Part shown: piece after piece, positions 35,101-44,320 of the stretch | Numbering within the stretch: position 1 is the first letter of the stretch | Layout of the letters: every line of letters begins with the position of its first letter | Assembly: GCA_049423065.1 (NCBI GenBank) | Contig: JBMSQB010000008.1 | Span: 1-64,000, forward strand | DNA from: SYIM01 sp041182885 | GTDB lineage: Bacteria; Pseudomonadota; Gammaproteobacteria; Burkholderiales; Burkholderiaceae_E | Direction: 5' to 3' | Length of the DNA: 64,000 nt | The notes under the pieces: generated by a model | What the model saw: the letters and a program-made list of their open reading frames with translations, nothing else | Database searches by the model: none | Told to the model about the DNA's origin: nothing | Position numbers and translations under genes: made by a program

Positions 35101-35588
35101 TGCCTTCGTTAGACATTCGCGCGATTCTCGAACACCTGCCGCACCGCTATCCGTTCCTTCTCGTTGACCGGGTACTCGACATCGAGCCAGGCAAGCGAAT
35201 CCGGGCACTGAAGAACGTCACCATCAACGAGCCGTTTTTTGTCGGGCACTTTCCGCATCTGCCGGTCATGCCCGGTGTATTGCAGATCGAAGCGCTTGCC
35301 CAGGCGGCCGGGATCCTGTCGTTTCAGACCATGGGCCGGGTGTCGGATGACCGCTCTGTCTACTATTTCGTTGGCATTGACGGGGCCCGGTTCAAGCGGC
35401 CCGTGGTGCCCGGTGATCAGCTGATTCTGGATGTCGAGATCACGCGCGTTGCACGCGGCATCTGGAAATACACGGGGCGAGCCTCGGTTGACGGGCAGAC
35501 GGCAGCCGAGGCCGAATTGATGTGCACCCTGCGCGACATCGATCCGCCTGCGCGCCCGGGTGGCGACGCCGCGCCGACGCAGAGCTGA
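35100..35588 (+). CDS. fabZ: 3-Hydroxyacyl-[acyl-carrier-protein] dehydratase FabZ
   Basis: Hot-dog-fold dehydratase of fatty acid elongation, 162 residues. Catalytic His50 lies in FFVGHFPHLPVMPGVLQIEA and Glu64 in the same block, with MPGV typical of FabZ. The start at 35100 shares one base with the lpxD stop; the open frame upstream to 35013 lies inside lpxD. Its product feeds both phospholipid and, through competition for 3-hydroxymyristoyl-ACP, lipid A synthesis, which explains its place among lpx genes. Confidence 0.97.
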   Translation: MPSLDIRAILEHLPHRYPFLLVDRVLDIEPGKRIRALKNVTINEPFFVGHFPHLPVMPGVLQIEALAQAAGILSFQTMGRVSDDRSVYYFVGIDGARFKRPVVPGDQLILDVEITRVARGIWKYTGRASVDGQTAAEAELMCTLRDIDPPARPGGDAAPTQS

Positions 35589-35598
35589 CAGGCGCGAC

Positions 35599-36390
35599 AT
35601 GCCCAACATTCATTCGACGGCCGTGGTCGATCCGCGCGCCTGTCTCGACGATGACGTGGTCGTGGGCGCCTACAGCGTGATTGGTGAAGGGGTAAGCCTT
35701 GGCGCCGGATGTGTCGTGGGCCCCCATGTGGTGATCGAGGGGGATACAACGATCGGCCGACAGAACCGGTTTCATCCCTTCGCCTCGATCGGCGGCGCGC
35801 CCCAGGACAAGAAATATCGCGGCGAGCCCACCTCGCTCGTCATCGGTGATGGCAATACGTTTCGCGAATCGGTCACCGTCAATCGCGGCACGGCGCAGGA
35901 CAAGGGTACAACCCGCATCGGTCACGACAATTGGATCATGGCCTATGTGCATGTCGCTCACGACTGCGTCGTGGGTGATCACACCATTTTTGCCAACTCC
36001 ACCAATCTGGCCGGGCATGTTCAGGTGGGCGACTGGGCCATTCTGGGCGGTTGCACCCAGGTGCACCAGTTTTGCAAGATCGGTGCGCACGCCATGACCG
36101 GCGCAGGAACCGTGGTGCTGCATGACATTCCACCGTATGTGATGACCGCCGGCAATTCAGCGAGCGCGCACGGCCTGAACAGCGAAGGTCTGAAGAGGCG
36201 GGGCTTCAGTGCGCAACGTATTCAGGTGCTGCGAAACGCTTACAAGCTGTTGTACCGCAGCTCACTGACGCTTGAGCAGGCGCGTGCAGCCTTGAGCGAT
36301 CTTCGGGCGACGGCTGACCCCGAAAGCGGCGCAGATCTTGCGCTGCTTTCCGAGTTTCTGGCGCGGGTCGAGCGGGGCATTGTGCGCTGA
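35599..36390 (+). CDS. lpxA: UDP-N-acetylglucosamine acyltransferase LpxA
   Basis: First step of lipid A synthesis, 263 residues. Left-handed beta-helix of hexapeptide repeats from IHSTAVVDPRACL onward. The catalytic histidine is in YVHVAHDCVVGDH (about 121, equivalent to E. coli His125), and IGGAPQDKKYRGE is the UDP-GlcNAc region. A helical C-terminus follows NSEGLKRRGF. ATG 35599 begins the family N-terminus; the open frame back to 35560 overlaps fabZ. The stop overlaps lpxB by one base. Confidence 0.97.
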   Translation: MPNIHSTAVVDPRACLDDDVVVGAYSVIGEGVSLGAGCVVGPHVVIEGDTTIGRQNRFHPFASIGGAPQDKKYRGEPTSLVIGDGNTFRESVTVNRGTAQDKGTTRIGHDNWIMAYVHVAHDCVVGDHTIFANSTNLAGHVQVGDWAILGGCTQVHQFCKIGAHAMTGAGTVVLHDIPPYVMTAGNSASAHGLNSEGLKRRGFSAQRIQVLRNAYKLLYRSSLTLEQARAALSDLRATADPESGADLALLSEFLARVERGIVR

Positions 36391-37592
36391 TGGGCGAACC
36401 CCTTCGTACGCCGCTGGCGGACGATGCGCGTGGCGGGTTGGCGCTTGCGATGGTTGCCGCCGAGGCATCTGGCGATCTGCTCGCCTCGGCCATGCTGCAG
36501 GGCTTGCGCGGCGAAGTGCCCGGGCTTGCTGCGTATGGGGTGGGCGGGCGGGCCATGGGCGCGCAGGGGTTCGAGGCGTGGGCGGGGATCGAGGAACTGT
36601 CAGTGCGCGGCTATGTGGAGGTGCTGAGTGCGCTGCCGAGGTTGCTTGCGCTCCGCAGATCGCTCGCAAGGCGGATCCTCGCGCGTCGTCCGACGGCATT
36701 CGTTGGAATCGACGCTCCAGACTTCAACCTGGGGCTCGAGCGTCGCCTTCGTGATCATGGCGTGCCGACCGTTCATTTCATCGGTCCATCAATCTGGGCA
36801 TGGCGCCCCGAACGGATCGAGGCGATCAGGCGCTCGGTCAACCATATGTTGCTGGTGTTCCCGTTTGAAAAGCCGATCTATGACGCAGCAGGCATTCCCG
36901 CCACCTATGTGGGGCATCCGCTCGCCGACGTGCTGAGCCCCTCGACGGACACCGCCACCGCGCGCGTGGCCCTCGAACTGCCGCTGGACCGGCCGGTTGT
37001 TGCGCTTCTGCCCGGCAGCCGCCCCGATGAGGTTCGCTACATGGGGCGAACGGTTCTGCAGACCGCCGCCTGGATTCATCGGCAGCGTCCAGATTGCCAT
37101 TTCGTACTTCCTGCGGCCGCGCCTCCTCTGCTGGAGACGCTCAGGCGGCAGGCCGGCGCGCTCAGGCTGGATTCAAAGCTGCCGCTTACGCTCGTATCCG
37201 GACAGTCACACCGCGCCATGTTGGCTGCCGATACCGTGCTGGTTGCGAGCGGCACTGCCACGCTGGAAGCGGCGCTCCTGGGTCGTCCCATGGTGATTTT
37301 TTATCGCATGGCAACGCTCAGCTTTTTGCTGATGCGCAATCGCGGACTGTTACCCTGGATCGGACTGCCCAACATCTTGTGTCGGGAATCGCTGGTGCCT
37401 GAATTCATTCAGCATGAGGCGAGCCCCGAGGCGATGGGTGCGGCTTTGCTTGCGCAGCTCGACGACACGTCGCTTCGCGGCCGCTTGCATCAGCGCTTTA
37501 CCGACCTGCACGGAACCCTTGCCCGCGGCTGCGCGAAACGGAGCGCCGAGGCGATTCTCGCGGTGTGTGAATCCGTGAAGGAATCGGCGTGA
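36390..37592 (+). CDS. lpxB: Lipid-A-disaccharide synthase
   Basis: GT-B glycosyltransferase (family GT19) condensing UDP-2,3-diacylglucosamine with lipid X, 400 residues. Visible are AMVAAEASGDLLASAML, GVGGRAMGAQGFEAW, GIDAPDFNLGLE, HFIGPSIWAWRPERI, YVGHPLADV, LLPGSRPDEV and VASGTATLEAAL. Start overlaps the lpxA stop by one base (TGATG). The end overlaps rnhB by four bases (GTGA). Confidence 0.96.
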   Translation: MGEPLRTPLADDARGGLALAMVAAEASGDLLASAMLQGLRGEVPGLAAYGVGGRAMGAQGFEAWAGIEELSVRGYVEVLSALPRLLALRRSLARRILARRPTAFVGIDAPDFNLGLERRLRDHGVPTVHFIGPSIWAWRPERIEAIRRSVNHMLLVFPFEKPIYDAAGIPATYVGHPLADVLSPSTDTATARVALELPLDRPVVALLPGSRPDEVRYMGRTVLQTAAWIHRQRPDCHFVLPAAAPPLLETLRRQAGALRLDSKLPLTLVSGQSHRAMLAADTVLVASGTATLEAALLGRPMVIFYRMATLSFLLMRNRGLLPWIGLPNILCRESLVPEFIQHEASPEAMGAALLAQLDDTSLRGRLHQRFTDLHGTLARGCAKRSAEAILAVCESVKESA

Positions 37593-38224
37593 GTCGACAA
37601 CATGCCGGTGATCATCAGCCACAACTTCCCGGTCTGACCGCTCCGGCGAGACGCGTTGCCGGCGTGGACGAAGCCGGTCGTGGCCCGCTGGCCGGCCCGG
37701 TGTTTGCCGCCGCCGTCATTCTGGATCCTGAGCGGCCAATTGCGGGCTTGCGCGACTCGAAAGTCCTGTCGCCGGTGCGGCGCGAGCAGCTCGCGGCTGT
37801 GATCCGCGAGCGGGCGCTCGCCTGGTCGGTCGCGAGCGCCAGTGTCGAGGAGATCGACGCGATCAACATCCTTCAGGCCACGCTTCTTGCCATGCGACGC
37901 GCGGTCGATGGGCTTGCTGTCGCCCCCGAGCTCGCCCGTATCGACGGCAATCGCGCACCGATCCTCCGCTGCGCGGTGGAAACGCTGGTCAAGGGCGATG
38001 CGCTCGACGCCGCGATTTCAGCGGCCTCCATTCTTGCCAAGACCGATAGAGATGCTGCGATGGAGCGCCTGCACATCAGCTATCCGCACTACGGCTTTGA
38101 TCAGCACAAAGGCTATCCCAGCCCGCTGCATCTAGAGCTGCTTCGATCTCACGGCCCGTGCCCTGCCCATCGCCGAAGCTTTGCGCCGGTCCGACGGGCC
38201 CTCGAGCAGCGCGACCTCCGATGA
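37589..38224 (+). CDS. rnhB: Ribonuclease HII
   Basis: Removes RNA from RNA-DNA hybrids, including single misincorporated ribonucleotides, 211 residues. The DEAGRGPLAGPV motif carries the first catalytic Asp27-Glu28. Later blocks are AAVILDP, RDSKVLSPVRRE, AISAASILAKTDRD with the further catalytic Asp, and YPHYGFDQHKGYP. Start is a GTG in the GTGA overlap with lpxB, and the end overlaps the next gene by ATGA. Confidence 0.96.
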   Translation: MSRQHAGDHQPQLPGLTAPARRVAGVDEAGRGPLAGPVFAAAVILDPERPIAGLRDSKVLSPVRREQLAAVIRERALAWSVASASVEEIDAINILQATLLAMRRAVDGLAVAPELARIDGNRAPILRCAVETLVKGDALDAAISAASILAKTDRDAAMERLHISYPHYGFDQHKGYPSPLHLELLRSHGPCPAHRRSFAPVRRALEQRDLR

Positions 38225-39069
38225 GCGAGCGGCCGGTATTGCCCCGATTGGAGATCCGTTCGCCCTCGAGCGAACGATTTCGGCGCCTGCTTGCGCTGTC
38301 GCGGTCGTCTCGTGAGCGGGAGGCGCTGGGCCTCGCGATCATCGAGGGCGAGCATCTTCTCCAGGCCTGGCGCGATGCAGGCGGCGCGATGGCGCCCGAG
38401 GCCGTCATTCCGCGTCGATCAGGCAACAGGGAGACGATCCTTGCGCTTTGCGCGCATGCCGCACATCAAACGCTGGTGCTCGATGATGCGCTCTTCGACC
38501 GGCTGTCGCAGGTAGCCAATGGGCCAGGCCCGCTCGCGACGATTCGCATCCCGCAAGCATCGCTTCCGGAGGCGCTCGATCAGGATGCGGTGTACCTGGA
38601 CGGCATTCAGGACCCGGGAAATGCCGGCACGCTTCTACGCAGTGCCGCGGCGTTCGGAGTAAGGCTCATCATGAGCTCGCCCGACAGCGTGAGCCTGTGG
38701 TCTCCCAAGGTCGTCCGGGCGGGCATGGGCGCGCACTTTGCGTTGCAGATCTGCGAATCAATCCCTGTGTCCGTGCTCATCAGTGTTCGGGGCGCCGCCC
38801 GCTGGACAGCGGCCGCTCCACGGTCGCCGCAGTCGATCGATGCGGCAGACCTGCGCGGGCCCCGGTTATGGATCTTCGGTGCGGAAGGCAAGGGGCTCTC
38901 GGCGGAGCTGAGCGCGGTGAATGCCATTGATCGTCTGGAGATCCGGCACCAGGTCGGCATCGAGTCGCTGAACGTGGGTGTGGCGGCTTCGATCTGTCTG
39001 TACGAGCAATTCACACAGCGGCAGGCGGCAGCGGGTCGTCAGCTTGGGCTTCGCGCTTCAATCCGCTGA
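38221..39069 (+). CDS. TrmH/SpoU-family RNA methyltransferase
   Basis: SAM-dependent 2'-O-ribose methyltransferase with the trefoil-knot (SPOUT) fold, 282 residues. Motif 1 LDGIQDPGNAGTLLRSAAAFG, motif 2 FGAEGKGLS and motif 3 VGIESLNVGVAASICLYE are all present. The N-terminal portion resembles the substrate-binding domain of RlmB-like proteins (IIEGEHLLQAW). The substrate, tRNA or 23S rRNA, cannot be told from sequence. ATG 38221 overlaps the rnhB stop, as is usual in Burkholderiales. The 3' end overlaps the convergent ppsR by 31 bases. Confidence 0.9.
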   Translation: MSERPVLPRLEIRSPSSERFRRLLALSRSSREREALGLAIIEGEHLLQAWRDAGGAMAPEAVIPRRSGNRETILALCAHAAHQTLVLDDALFDRLSQVANGPGPLATIRIPQASLPEALDQDAVYLDGIQDPGNAGTLLRSAAAFGVRLIMSSPDSVSLWSPKVVRAGMGAHFALQICESIPVSVLISVRGAARWTAAAPRSPQSIDAADLRGPRLWIFGAEGKGLSAELSAVNAIDRLEIRHQVGIESLNVGVAASICLYEQFTQRQAAAGRQLGLRASIR

Positions 39070-39881
39070 AGCACGGTGGTTGCAATTTCCTCGATCGATT
39101 TTGTGGTGCTGGACAGCCACTCGATCCCCTCCCTTCGCATCATCGACTCGGCAGCGATCACCTCCTGCCTGCAGTTGTCGAGTGATGCATAACGACTGTT
39201 TGGTCGCCGCTCCTGACGCACTTCGGCCAAACGCTCTGGCGTGATGGTGAGCCCGAACAGCTTCTTTCTGTGCCGGTAGAGCACTTCTGGAAGTCGCTGC
39301 CGATCGAAATCTTCCGGAATCAACGGATAGTTGGCGGCCTTTACCCCGTGCTGCATGGCGAGGTAGAGGCTGGTGGGCGTCTTGCCGCTTCGCGAGACGC
39401 CGACCAGGATCACATCGGACTCTTCCAGATCCTTGTCGGTCTGACCGTCGTCGTGCGAGAGCGAATAGTTGATGGCTGCAATGCGTCGGCTGTAGGCCTC
39501 GAGATTCGATGCGGTATGCGACTGGCCGATTGCGTGGCTGGAGCGAACGCCCAGTTCCTGCTCGAGTGGTTCAAGAAAGCTTGCGAACAGATCGAAGAAT
39601 CTGCAGGTGGCCTGCCGGACAATGTCGTTGATCGGTGCATTGACCAGCGTGCTGAACACGATGGGAGGCTGGCGATCGAGCTGCGCCTGGCGGTTGATGC
39701 GGCGCAGTGCCTCTTCAGCCTTTTCCATCGAATCCACGAAGGGCAGCCGCTGCTGCCTGAGGCGCACAGAACCGAACTGGGTAAGAAGAGAATGACCGAA
39801 GGTTTCGGCCGTGATACCGGTGCCGTCCGAAACATAAAAAACGGTTCGGTCGTAAGGCGTCTGATCGGTGGAATCGGGCAC
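39039..39881 (-). CDS. ppsR: PEP synthase regulatory protein (kinase/pyrophosphorylase, DUF299)
   Basis: ADP-dependent kinase and Pi-dependent pyrophosphorylase that inactivates and reactivates PEP synthase by threonine phosphorylation, 280 residues. Visible are TVFYVSDGTGITAETFGHSLL, the P-loop-like VGVSRSGKTPTSLYLA, and PLIPEDF. The open frame starts at 39989, but GAGG lies five bases before the GTG at 39881 and the family N-terminus is short, so the GTG is used. It is divergent from its target gene ppsA, the standard arrangement. Confidence 0.95.
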   Translation of the reverse strand: MPDSTDQTPYDRTVFYVSDGTGITAETFGHSLLTQFGSVRLRQQRLPFVDSMEKAEEALRRINRQAQLDRQPPIVFSTLVNAPINDIVRQATCRFFDLFASFLEPLEQELGVRSSHAIGQSHTASNLEAYSRRIAAINYSLSHDDGQTDKDLEESDVILVGVSRSGKTPTSLYLAMQHGVKAANYPLIPEDFDRQRLPEVLYRHRKKLFGLTITPERLAEVRQERRPNSRYASLDNCRQEVIAAESMMRREGIEWLSSTTKSIEEIATTVLQRIEARSPS

Positions 39882-39946
39882 GTTTACCTCAACGGAATGG
39901 GCGGTCACGGGCGCCGTGGTGGGGCGGCCAGCGGGCGTTGGGCAGG

Positions 39947-39952
39947 TAAAAT
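39947..39952 (+). promoter_or_regulatory. Candidate -10 element (TAAAAT) for ppsA
   Basis: TAAAAT lies 52 bases before the ppsA ATG in the divergent ppsR-ppsA region. It is the best -10-like hexamer there, but no convincing -35 was seen at 16-18 bases upstream. Confidence 0.3.
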
Positions 39953-40003
39953 ACCAGCATTGCGCCTTGCGCCACCGGTTTTCAACCATGCCAGGACCTC
40001 TCC

Positions 40004-42412
40004 ATGAACCTCACAACCGAGCGCCGTGTCATCGCGTTCGAGTCGCTCCGCATGAGCGATGTCGACGCGGTCGGTGGCAAGAACGCCTCCCTGGGCGAAA
40101 TGATCAGCCAGCTGGCGGCGGCTGGCGTACGCGTGCCGGGGGGCTACGCCACCACGGCGTCGGCCTTTCGCGAATTTCTCGCCCACGACGGGCTTGCCGA
40201 GCGGATCGCCAGGCGTCTGGACGCCCTCAACGTCGATGATGTCAAGGCGCTGACCGAGTGTGGCGCCGATATTCGCGCCTGGATCTGCTCGGCGCCGCTT
40301 CCCGCGGCACTCGAAGCCGACATTCGCGCGCATCACGCGCTGCTTACTGCCGAGTCCGGTCCTCTCCTGCCGGTCGCCGTGCGTTCGTCGGCAACGGCAG
40401 AAGACCTTCCCGATGCGTCCTTTGCAGGCCAGCAGGAAACCTACCTGAACGTCTGCGGAATCGAGGCTGTGCTCGATCGGGTGCGGCATGTGTTTGCATC
40501 GCTCTACAACGACCGTGCCATCGCCTACCGGGTGCACAAGGGCTTCACGCATGCCGAGGTGGCGCTTTCCGCCGGCATCCAGCGGATGGTCCGAAGCGAC
40601 CTCGGCAGCTCCGGCGTCATGTTTACCCTCGACACTGAATCTGGCTTCCGCGATGTGGTGTTCATCACCAGCGCCTGGGGCCTGGGTGAAACGGTGGTGC
40701 AGGGCGCGGTCAACCCGGACGAGTTCTATGTCCACAAACCCATGATCGGGGTGGCACGGCAGCCCATCATCCGGCGCGAAATGGGGTCCAAGCTGATCCG
40801 CATGGAGTTCTCCGACCAGCCGGGCCAGAACGTCAGGACGGTCGACACGCCGGTTGATCTGCGTAACCGGTATTCCCTCACTGACGCCGAGGTGCTCGAA
40901 CTCGCCCGATACGGCATCACGATCGAACGCCACTACGGTCGTCCCATGGACATCGAGTGGGGCCGCGACGGCAACGACGGCCGTCTCTACATCCTTCAGG
41001 CGCGTCCCGAAACAGTGAAGTCGCGGGAGCAGGGCGGGCGACAGCAGCGCTACCGTTTGAAGGGGTCTGCCGATGTGCTTGCGTCCGGGCGCGCAATCGG
41101 TCAAAAGGTGGGGGCTGGGCCGGTACGGGTCATTCTGGATGCTTCGCAGATGGACCAGGTCCGGCCTGGCGATGTGCTGGTCACCGACATGACCGACCCG
41201 AACTGGGAGCCGGTCATGAAGCGTGCGTCGGCGATCGTGACCAACCGCGGTGGGAGAACCTGCCATGCGGCCATCATCGCGCGCGAGCTGGGCATCCCGG
41301 CAGTGGTGGGATGCAACGACGCCACCGAGCGCCTCAAATCGGATTCGCTGGTCACTGTTTCTTGCGCTGAAGGCGACACCGGGTTCATCTACGACGGTCT
41401 GCTCGAGACCGAGGTGAGCGAAGTCGCCACTGGCGAGATGCCCGACATTCCCGTGAAGATCATGATGAATGTCGGCAACCCGCGACTCGCGTTCGAATTC
41501 GCGGCGCTGCCCAACGCGGGCGTCGGTCTGGCGAGGCTGGAATTCATCATCAACAACAATATCGGGATTCACCCGAAGGCGATTCTCGACTACCCCAATG
41601 TGGACGCCGACCTTCGCGTGGCGGTGGAAAGCGTTGCGCGCGGACACACCACGCCTCGCGAATTCTTCGTGCAGCGTCTGGCCGAAGGGGTGGCCACCAT
41701 TGCCGCAGCGTTCTGGCCCAAGTCGGTCATCGTGCGCCTCTCCGATTTCAAGTCGAATGAATATCGCAAACTCATCGGCGGATCGCGTTACGAGCCGGAA
41801 GAAGAGAACCCGATGCTCGGTTTCCGTGGCGCCTCGCGCTACATTTCCGAGGGGTTCCGCGACTGCTTCGAACTCGAATGCGAGGCGCTCCGGCGGGTTC
41901 GAAACGACATGGGCCTCACCAATGTCGAGCTGATGGTGCCGTTTGTGCGCACGGTCAATGAGGCGCGCCGGGTGGTCGATCTGCTGGCGCGCCACGGACT
42001 CAAGCGGGGGGCGGCGCCCGAAGGAGGGGGCAGCGCGCTCAAGCTCATCATGATGTGCGAGCTTCCCTCCAACGCCATTCTTGCCGACGCATTCCTCGAG
42101 CATTTCGACGGCTTTTCGATTGGATCCAACGACCTCACCCAGCTGACGCTCGGCCTGGATCGCGACTCCGGCCTGGTCGCCGAAGCCTTCGACGAGCGCG
42201 ATCCAGCGGTCAAGGCCTTGCTGGAATCTGCCATCGGCGCATGCCGCCGCGCTGGCAAGTATGTCGGCATCTGTGGCCAGGGGCCGTCTGACCACCCCGA
42301 TCTCGCTGAATGGCTGATGGCGCAGGGCATCGCCTCGATTTCGCTCAATCCCGACACGGTGGTTGCCACCTGGCAGCGACTTGCATCGGGCGGTGCAGAG
42401 CGCCAGGCATAG
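40004..42412 (+). CDS. ppsA: Phosphoenolpyruvate synthase
   Basis: Converts pyruvate and ATP to PEP, AMP and phosphate in gluconeogenesis, 802 residues. The N-terminal ATP-grasp domain shows VGGKNASLGEMISQL and AVRSSATAEDLPDASFAGQQETYLN. The swivelling phosphohistidine domain has GGRTCHAAIIARELGIPAVVG with the catalytic His. The C-terminal TIM barrel has ENPMLGFRGASRY, MIMCELPSN and SIGSNDLTQLTLGLDRDS. Length and order are those of PpsA. Divergent from its regulator ppsR. Confidence 0.97.
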   Translation: MNLTTERRVIAFESLRMSDVDAVGGKNASLGEMISQLAAAGVRVPGGYATTASAFREFLAHDGLAERIARRLDALNVDDVKALTECGADIRAWICSAPLPAALEADIRAHHALLTAESGPLLPVAVRSSATAEDLPDASFAGQQETYLNVCGIEAVLDRVRHVFASLYNDRAIAYRVHKGFTHAEVALSAGIQRMVRSDLGSSGVMFTLDTESGFRDVVFITSAWGLGETVVQGAVNPDEFYVHKPMIGVARQPIIRREMGSKLIRMEFSDQPGQNVRTVDTPVDLRNRYSLTDAEVLELARYGITIERHYGRPMDIEWGRDGNDGRLYILQARPETVKSREQGGRQQRYRLKGSADVLASGRAIGQKVGAGPVRVILDASQMDQVRPGDVLVTDMTDPNWEPVMKRASAIVTNRGGRTCHAAIIARELGIPAVVGCNDATERLKSDSLVTVSCAEGDTGFIYDGLLETEVSEVATGEMPDIPVKIMMNVGNPRLAFEFAALPNAGVGLARLEFIINNNIGIHPKAILDYPNVDADLRVAVESVARGHTTPREFFVQRLAEGVATIAAAFWPKSVIVRLSDFKSNEYRKLIGGSRYEPEEENPMLGFRGASRYISEGFRDCFELECEALRRVRNDMGLTNVELMVPFVRTVNEARRVVDLLARHGLKRGAAPEGGGSALKLIMMCELPSNAILADAFLEHFDGFSIGSNDLTQLTLGLDRDSGLVAEAFDERDPAVKALLESAIGACRRAGKYVGICGQGPSDHPDLAEWLMAQGIASISLNPDTVVATWQRLASGGAERQA

Positions 42413-42427
42413 TCGCGGCCGGACGCG

Positions 42428-44320
42428 ATGACCGCCGAGTCGCTGGTTCGAGAGACGGTTGCGGCGCTCCGTGCGCACGCGCCGTTCTCGGAGATGGCGA
42501 TCGAGGATGTCGATTTCGTTGCCCGGCACGCACGACTTCAATATTTCGGCGCCACCGAGCGAATCCTTGAACCGGGCGTCGATCATCCGCCTGGCTGTTT
42601 CATCATCCGGCAGGGCGGGGTAGAGGGTGTCCTGCCCGGCGAGAGCGGCGGTGTAGCGGCGTCGCCGCTCGTGCTTGGCCCAGGGGAACTGTTCCCGATG
42701 GGCTCCTTGATGGGGAAGCGCCCGCCGCGCACCCGGTATGCCGCTTTGTCGGATCTCTTCTGCTGGCTTTTGCCCACCGAGCATTTTGAACAACTGCTCG
42801 CGCGAAGCGGGGTGTTCACCGATTTTTGCAGGCGACGCATGGCAGTGCTCATGGAGCTTTCCATGCGCGCGGTGCAAGCGAACTACTCGGCCCAAAGCGC
42901 CCAGTGGCGCCTGATGAGTCAGCCGCTGCGCGCGATGGTCCGGCGCGAACCGGTGTGGTGTCGGCCCGATACGTCGCTGGGCGAGGCGCTGGCGACGATG
43001 GAGCGCGAGATGGTCGGTGCGATGCTGATCGTCGATGAATCCAGCGGCGAGCCAATCGGTATTTTCACCCGCCAGGATGTGATTGGGCGCATCGTGTTGC
43101 CCGAGCGATCGCTTGATTCGCCCATTTCAGCGGTGATGAGCGCACCGGTTTCTGCGCTGCCAGCCAGCGCAACGGTTGCCGACGCGACCACGCTGATGGC
43201 AGACCGGTCCATTCGGCATGTTCCCGTCGTTGACGGCGGCCGGGTCATCGGCATGGTGACCGAGCGCGACCTGTTCGCGCTCACCCGGCGCAACCTCAGA
43301 CAGCTGAGCGATTCCATTGTTCGCGCGACGCATCCCGAACAGTTGATCTCTGTTGCAGCCGAGATCCGCGAGTGGTCGCGCTCGTTGGTGGCACAGGGGG
43401 TGGCCGCGCACCACCTCACGCATTTGATCAGCCGCATGAACGATCAGCTCACCCGGCGCCTTGTTGCGATGCTTGCCGAATCACGCGGCATTGACCTCGC
43501 GTCATTTTGCTGGCTTGCGTTCGGCAGTGAAGGGCGCGAGGAACAGACCATTGCAACCGACCAGGACAACGGAATTGTGTTCGACGACACATGCCCGCCT
43601 GAGTCGCGGACCGCACTGCTTGCGCTGGGGCAATCAGTCAACCAATGGCTGGACCGCAGCGGTTTTCCGCTCTGCAAGGGTGGAATCATGGCGGGCAATC
43701 CCGAGTGTTGCCTCAGCTTCTCGGCGTGGCAGACGCGCTTTGCCCGTTGGGTCGCTCACGGCAGCCCGCAAGATTTGCTGAACGCAAGCATTTTTTTCGA
43801 CCTGCGGCCACTCGGAGGCAATATGGATCTGGGGCAACGACTGCAGGCGATGGTCGCGCCCAGCGTGCAACAGAGCGCGCGTTTTCAGAAGCTGATGAGC
43901 GATAACGCCCAGCGCAGCAACCCGCCGCGGTTTCTTGCGAGCGGTGTGCTGGGCATGCTGGCCCCGGAGTCGGGCTCGGTTGATCTCAAACTGCAAGGCA
44001 CGATGCCCATGGTCGACGTGGCGCGACTTCTTTGTCTCGCGAACGGAATCATTCAATCCGGGACGGTGGGGAGGATCGAAGCCCTGATCCAGCACGCTGT
44101 GGTCGATGCCAACGAGGGACGAGGCTGGATCGATGGTTTCAATTTTTTGCAGGGTCTCCGGCTTCGGGTTCAGCACTTGCAGCCTGCTGGCGTCCCGCTG
44201 ACTGCCAATCCCAACCTGATCGAACTCGACACGCTGTCCCCACTTGATCGACGAATATTGGTGGAAGCGCTGCGTCAGGTGCGCAAGGCGCTTCAGCGCC
44301 TGCATCTTGACTATCCATGA
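42428..44320 (+). CDS. cNMP-binding / CBS / DUF294 nucleotidyltransferase-like protein
   Basis: Cytoplasmic multidomain protein of 630 residues and unknown exact role. In order: a cyclic-nucleotide-binding-like barrel (about 20-135, LGPGELFPMGSL), a CBS pair (about 165-285, MVGAMLIVDESSG ... DRSIRHVPVVDGG), and a DUF294 nucleotidyltransferase-like domain (about 310-440, AFGSEGREEQT then DQDNGIVFDD, giving the GS and DxD-like elements). A C-terminal DUF294_C domain (about 480-625) has LNASIFFDLRPLGGN. Typically encoded next to a DnaQ-like exonuclease, as here (ATGA overlap). The family recalls GlnD in having a nucleotidyltransferase fold plus ligand sensors, but its target is unknown. Confidence 0.92.
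   Translation: MTAESLVRETVAALRAHAPFSEMAIEDVDFVARHARLQYFGATERILEPGVDHPPGCFIIRQGGVEGVLPGESGGVAASPLVLGPGELFPMGSLMGKRPPRTRYAALSDLFCWLLPTEHFEQLLARSGVFTDFCRRRMAVLMELSMRAVQANYSAQSAQWRLMSQPLRAMVRREPVWCRPDTSLGEALATMEREMVGAMLIVDESSGEPIGIFTRQDVIGRIVLPERSLDSPISAVMSAPVSALPASATVADATTLMADRSIRHVPVVDGGRVIGMVTERDLFALTRRNLRQLSDSIVRATHPEQLISVAAEIREWSRSLVAQGVAAHHLTHLISRMNDQLTRRLVAMLAESRGIDLASFCWLAFGSEGREEQTIATDQDNGIVFDDTCPPESRTALLALGQSVNQWLDRSGFPLCKGGIMAGNPECCLSFSAWQTRFARWVAHGSPQDLLNASIFFDLRPLGGNMDLGQRLQAMVAPSVQQSARFQKLMSDNAQRSNPPRFLASGVLGMLAPESGSVDLKLQGTMPMVDVARLLCLANGIIQSGTVGRIEALIQHAVVDANEGRGWIDGFNFLQGLRLRVQHLQPAGVPLTANPNLIELDTLSPLDRRILVEALRQVRKALQRLHLDYP

Noticed and set aside
39905..42895. A 996-residue open frame on the minus strand
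   Set aside because: It lies antisense across ppsA and the start of the cNMP-CBS gene, which have complete family motifs. High GC with strong third-position bias creates such long mirror frames; the translation shows no domain.
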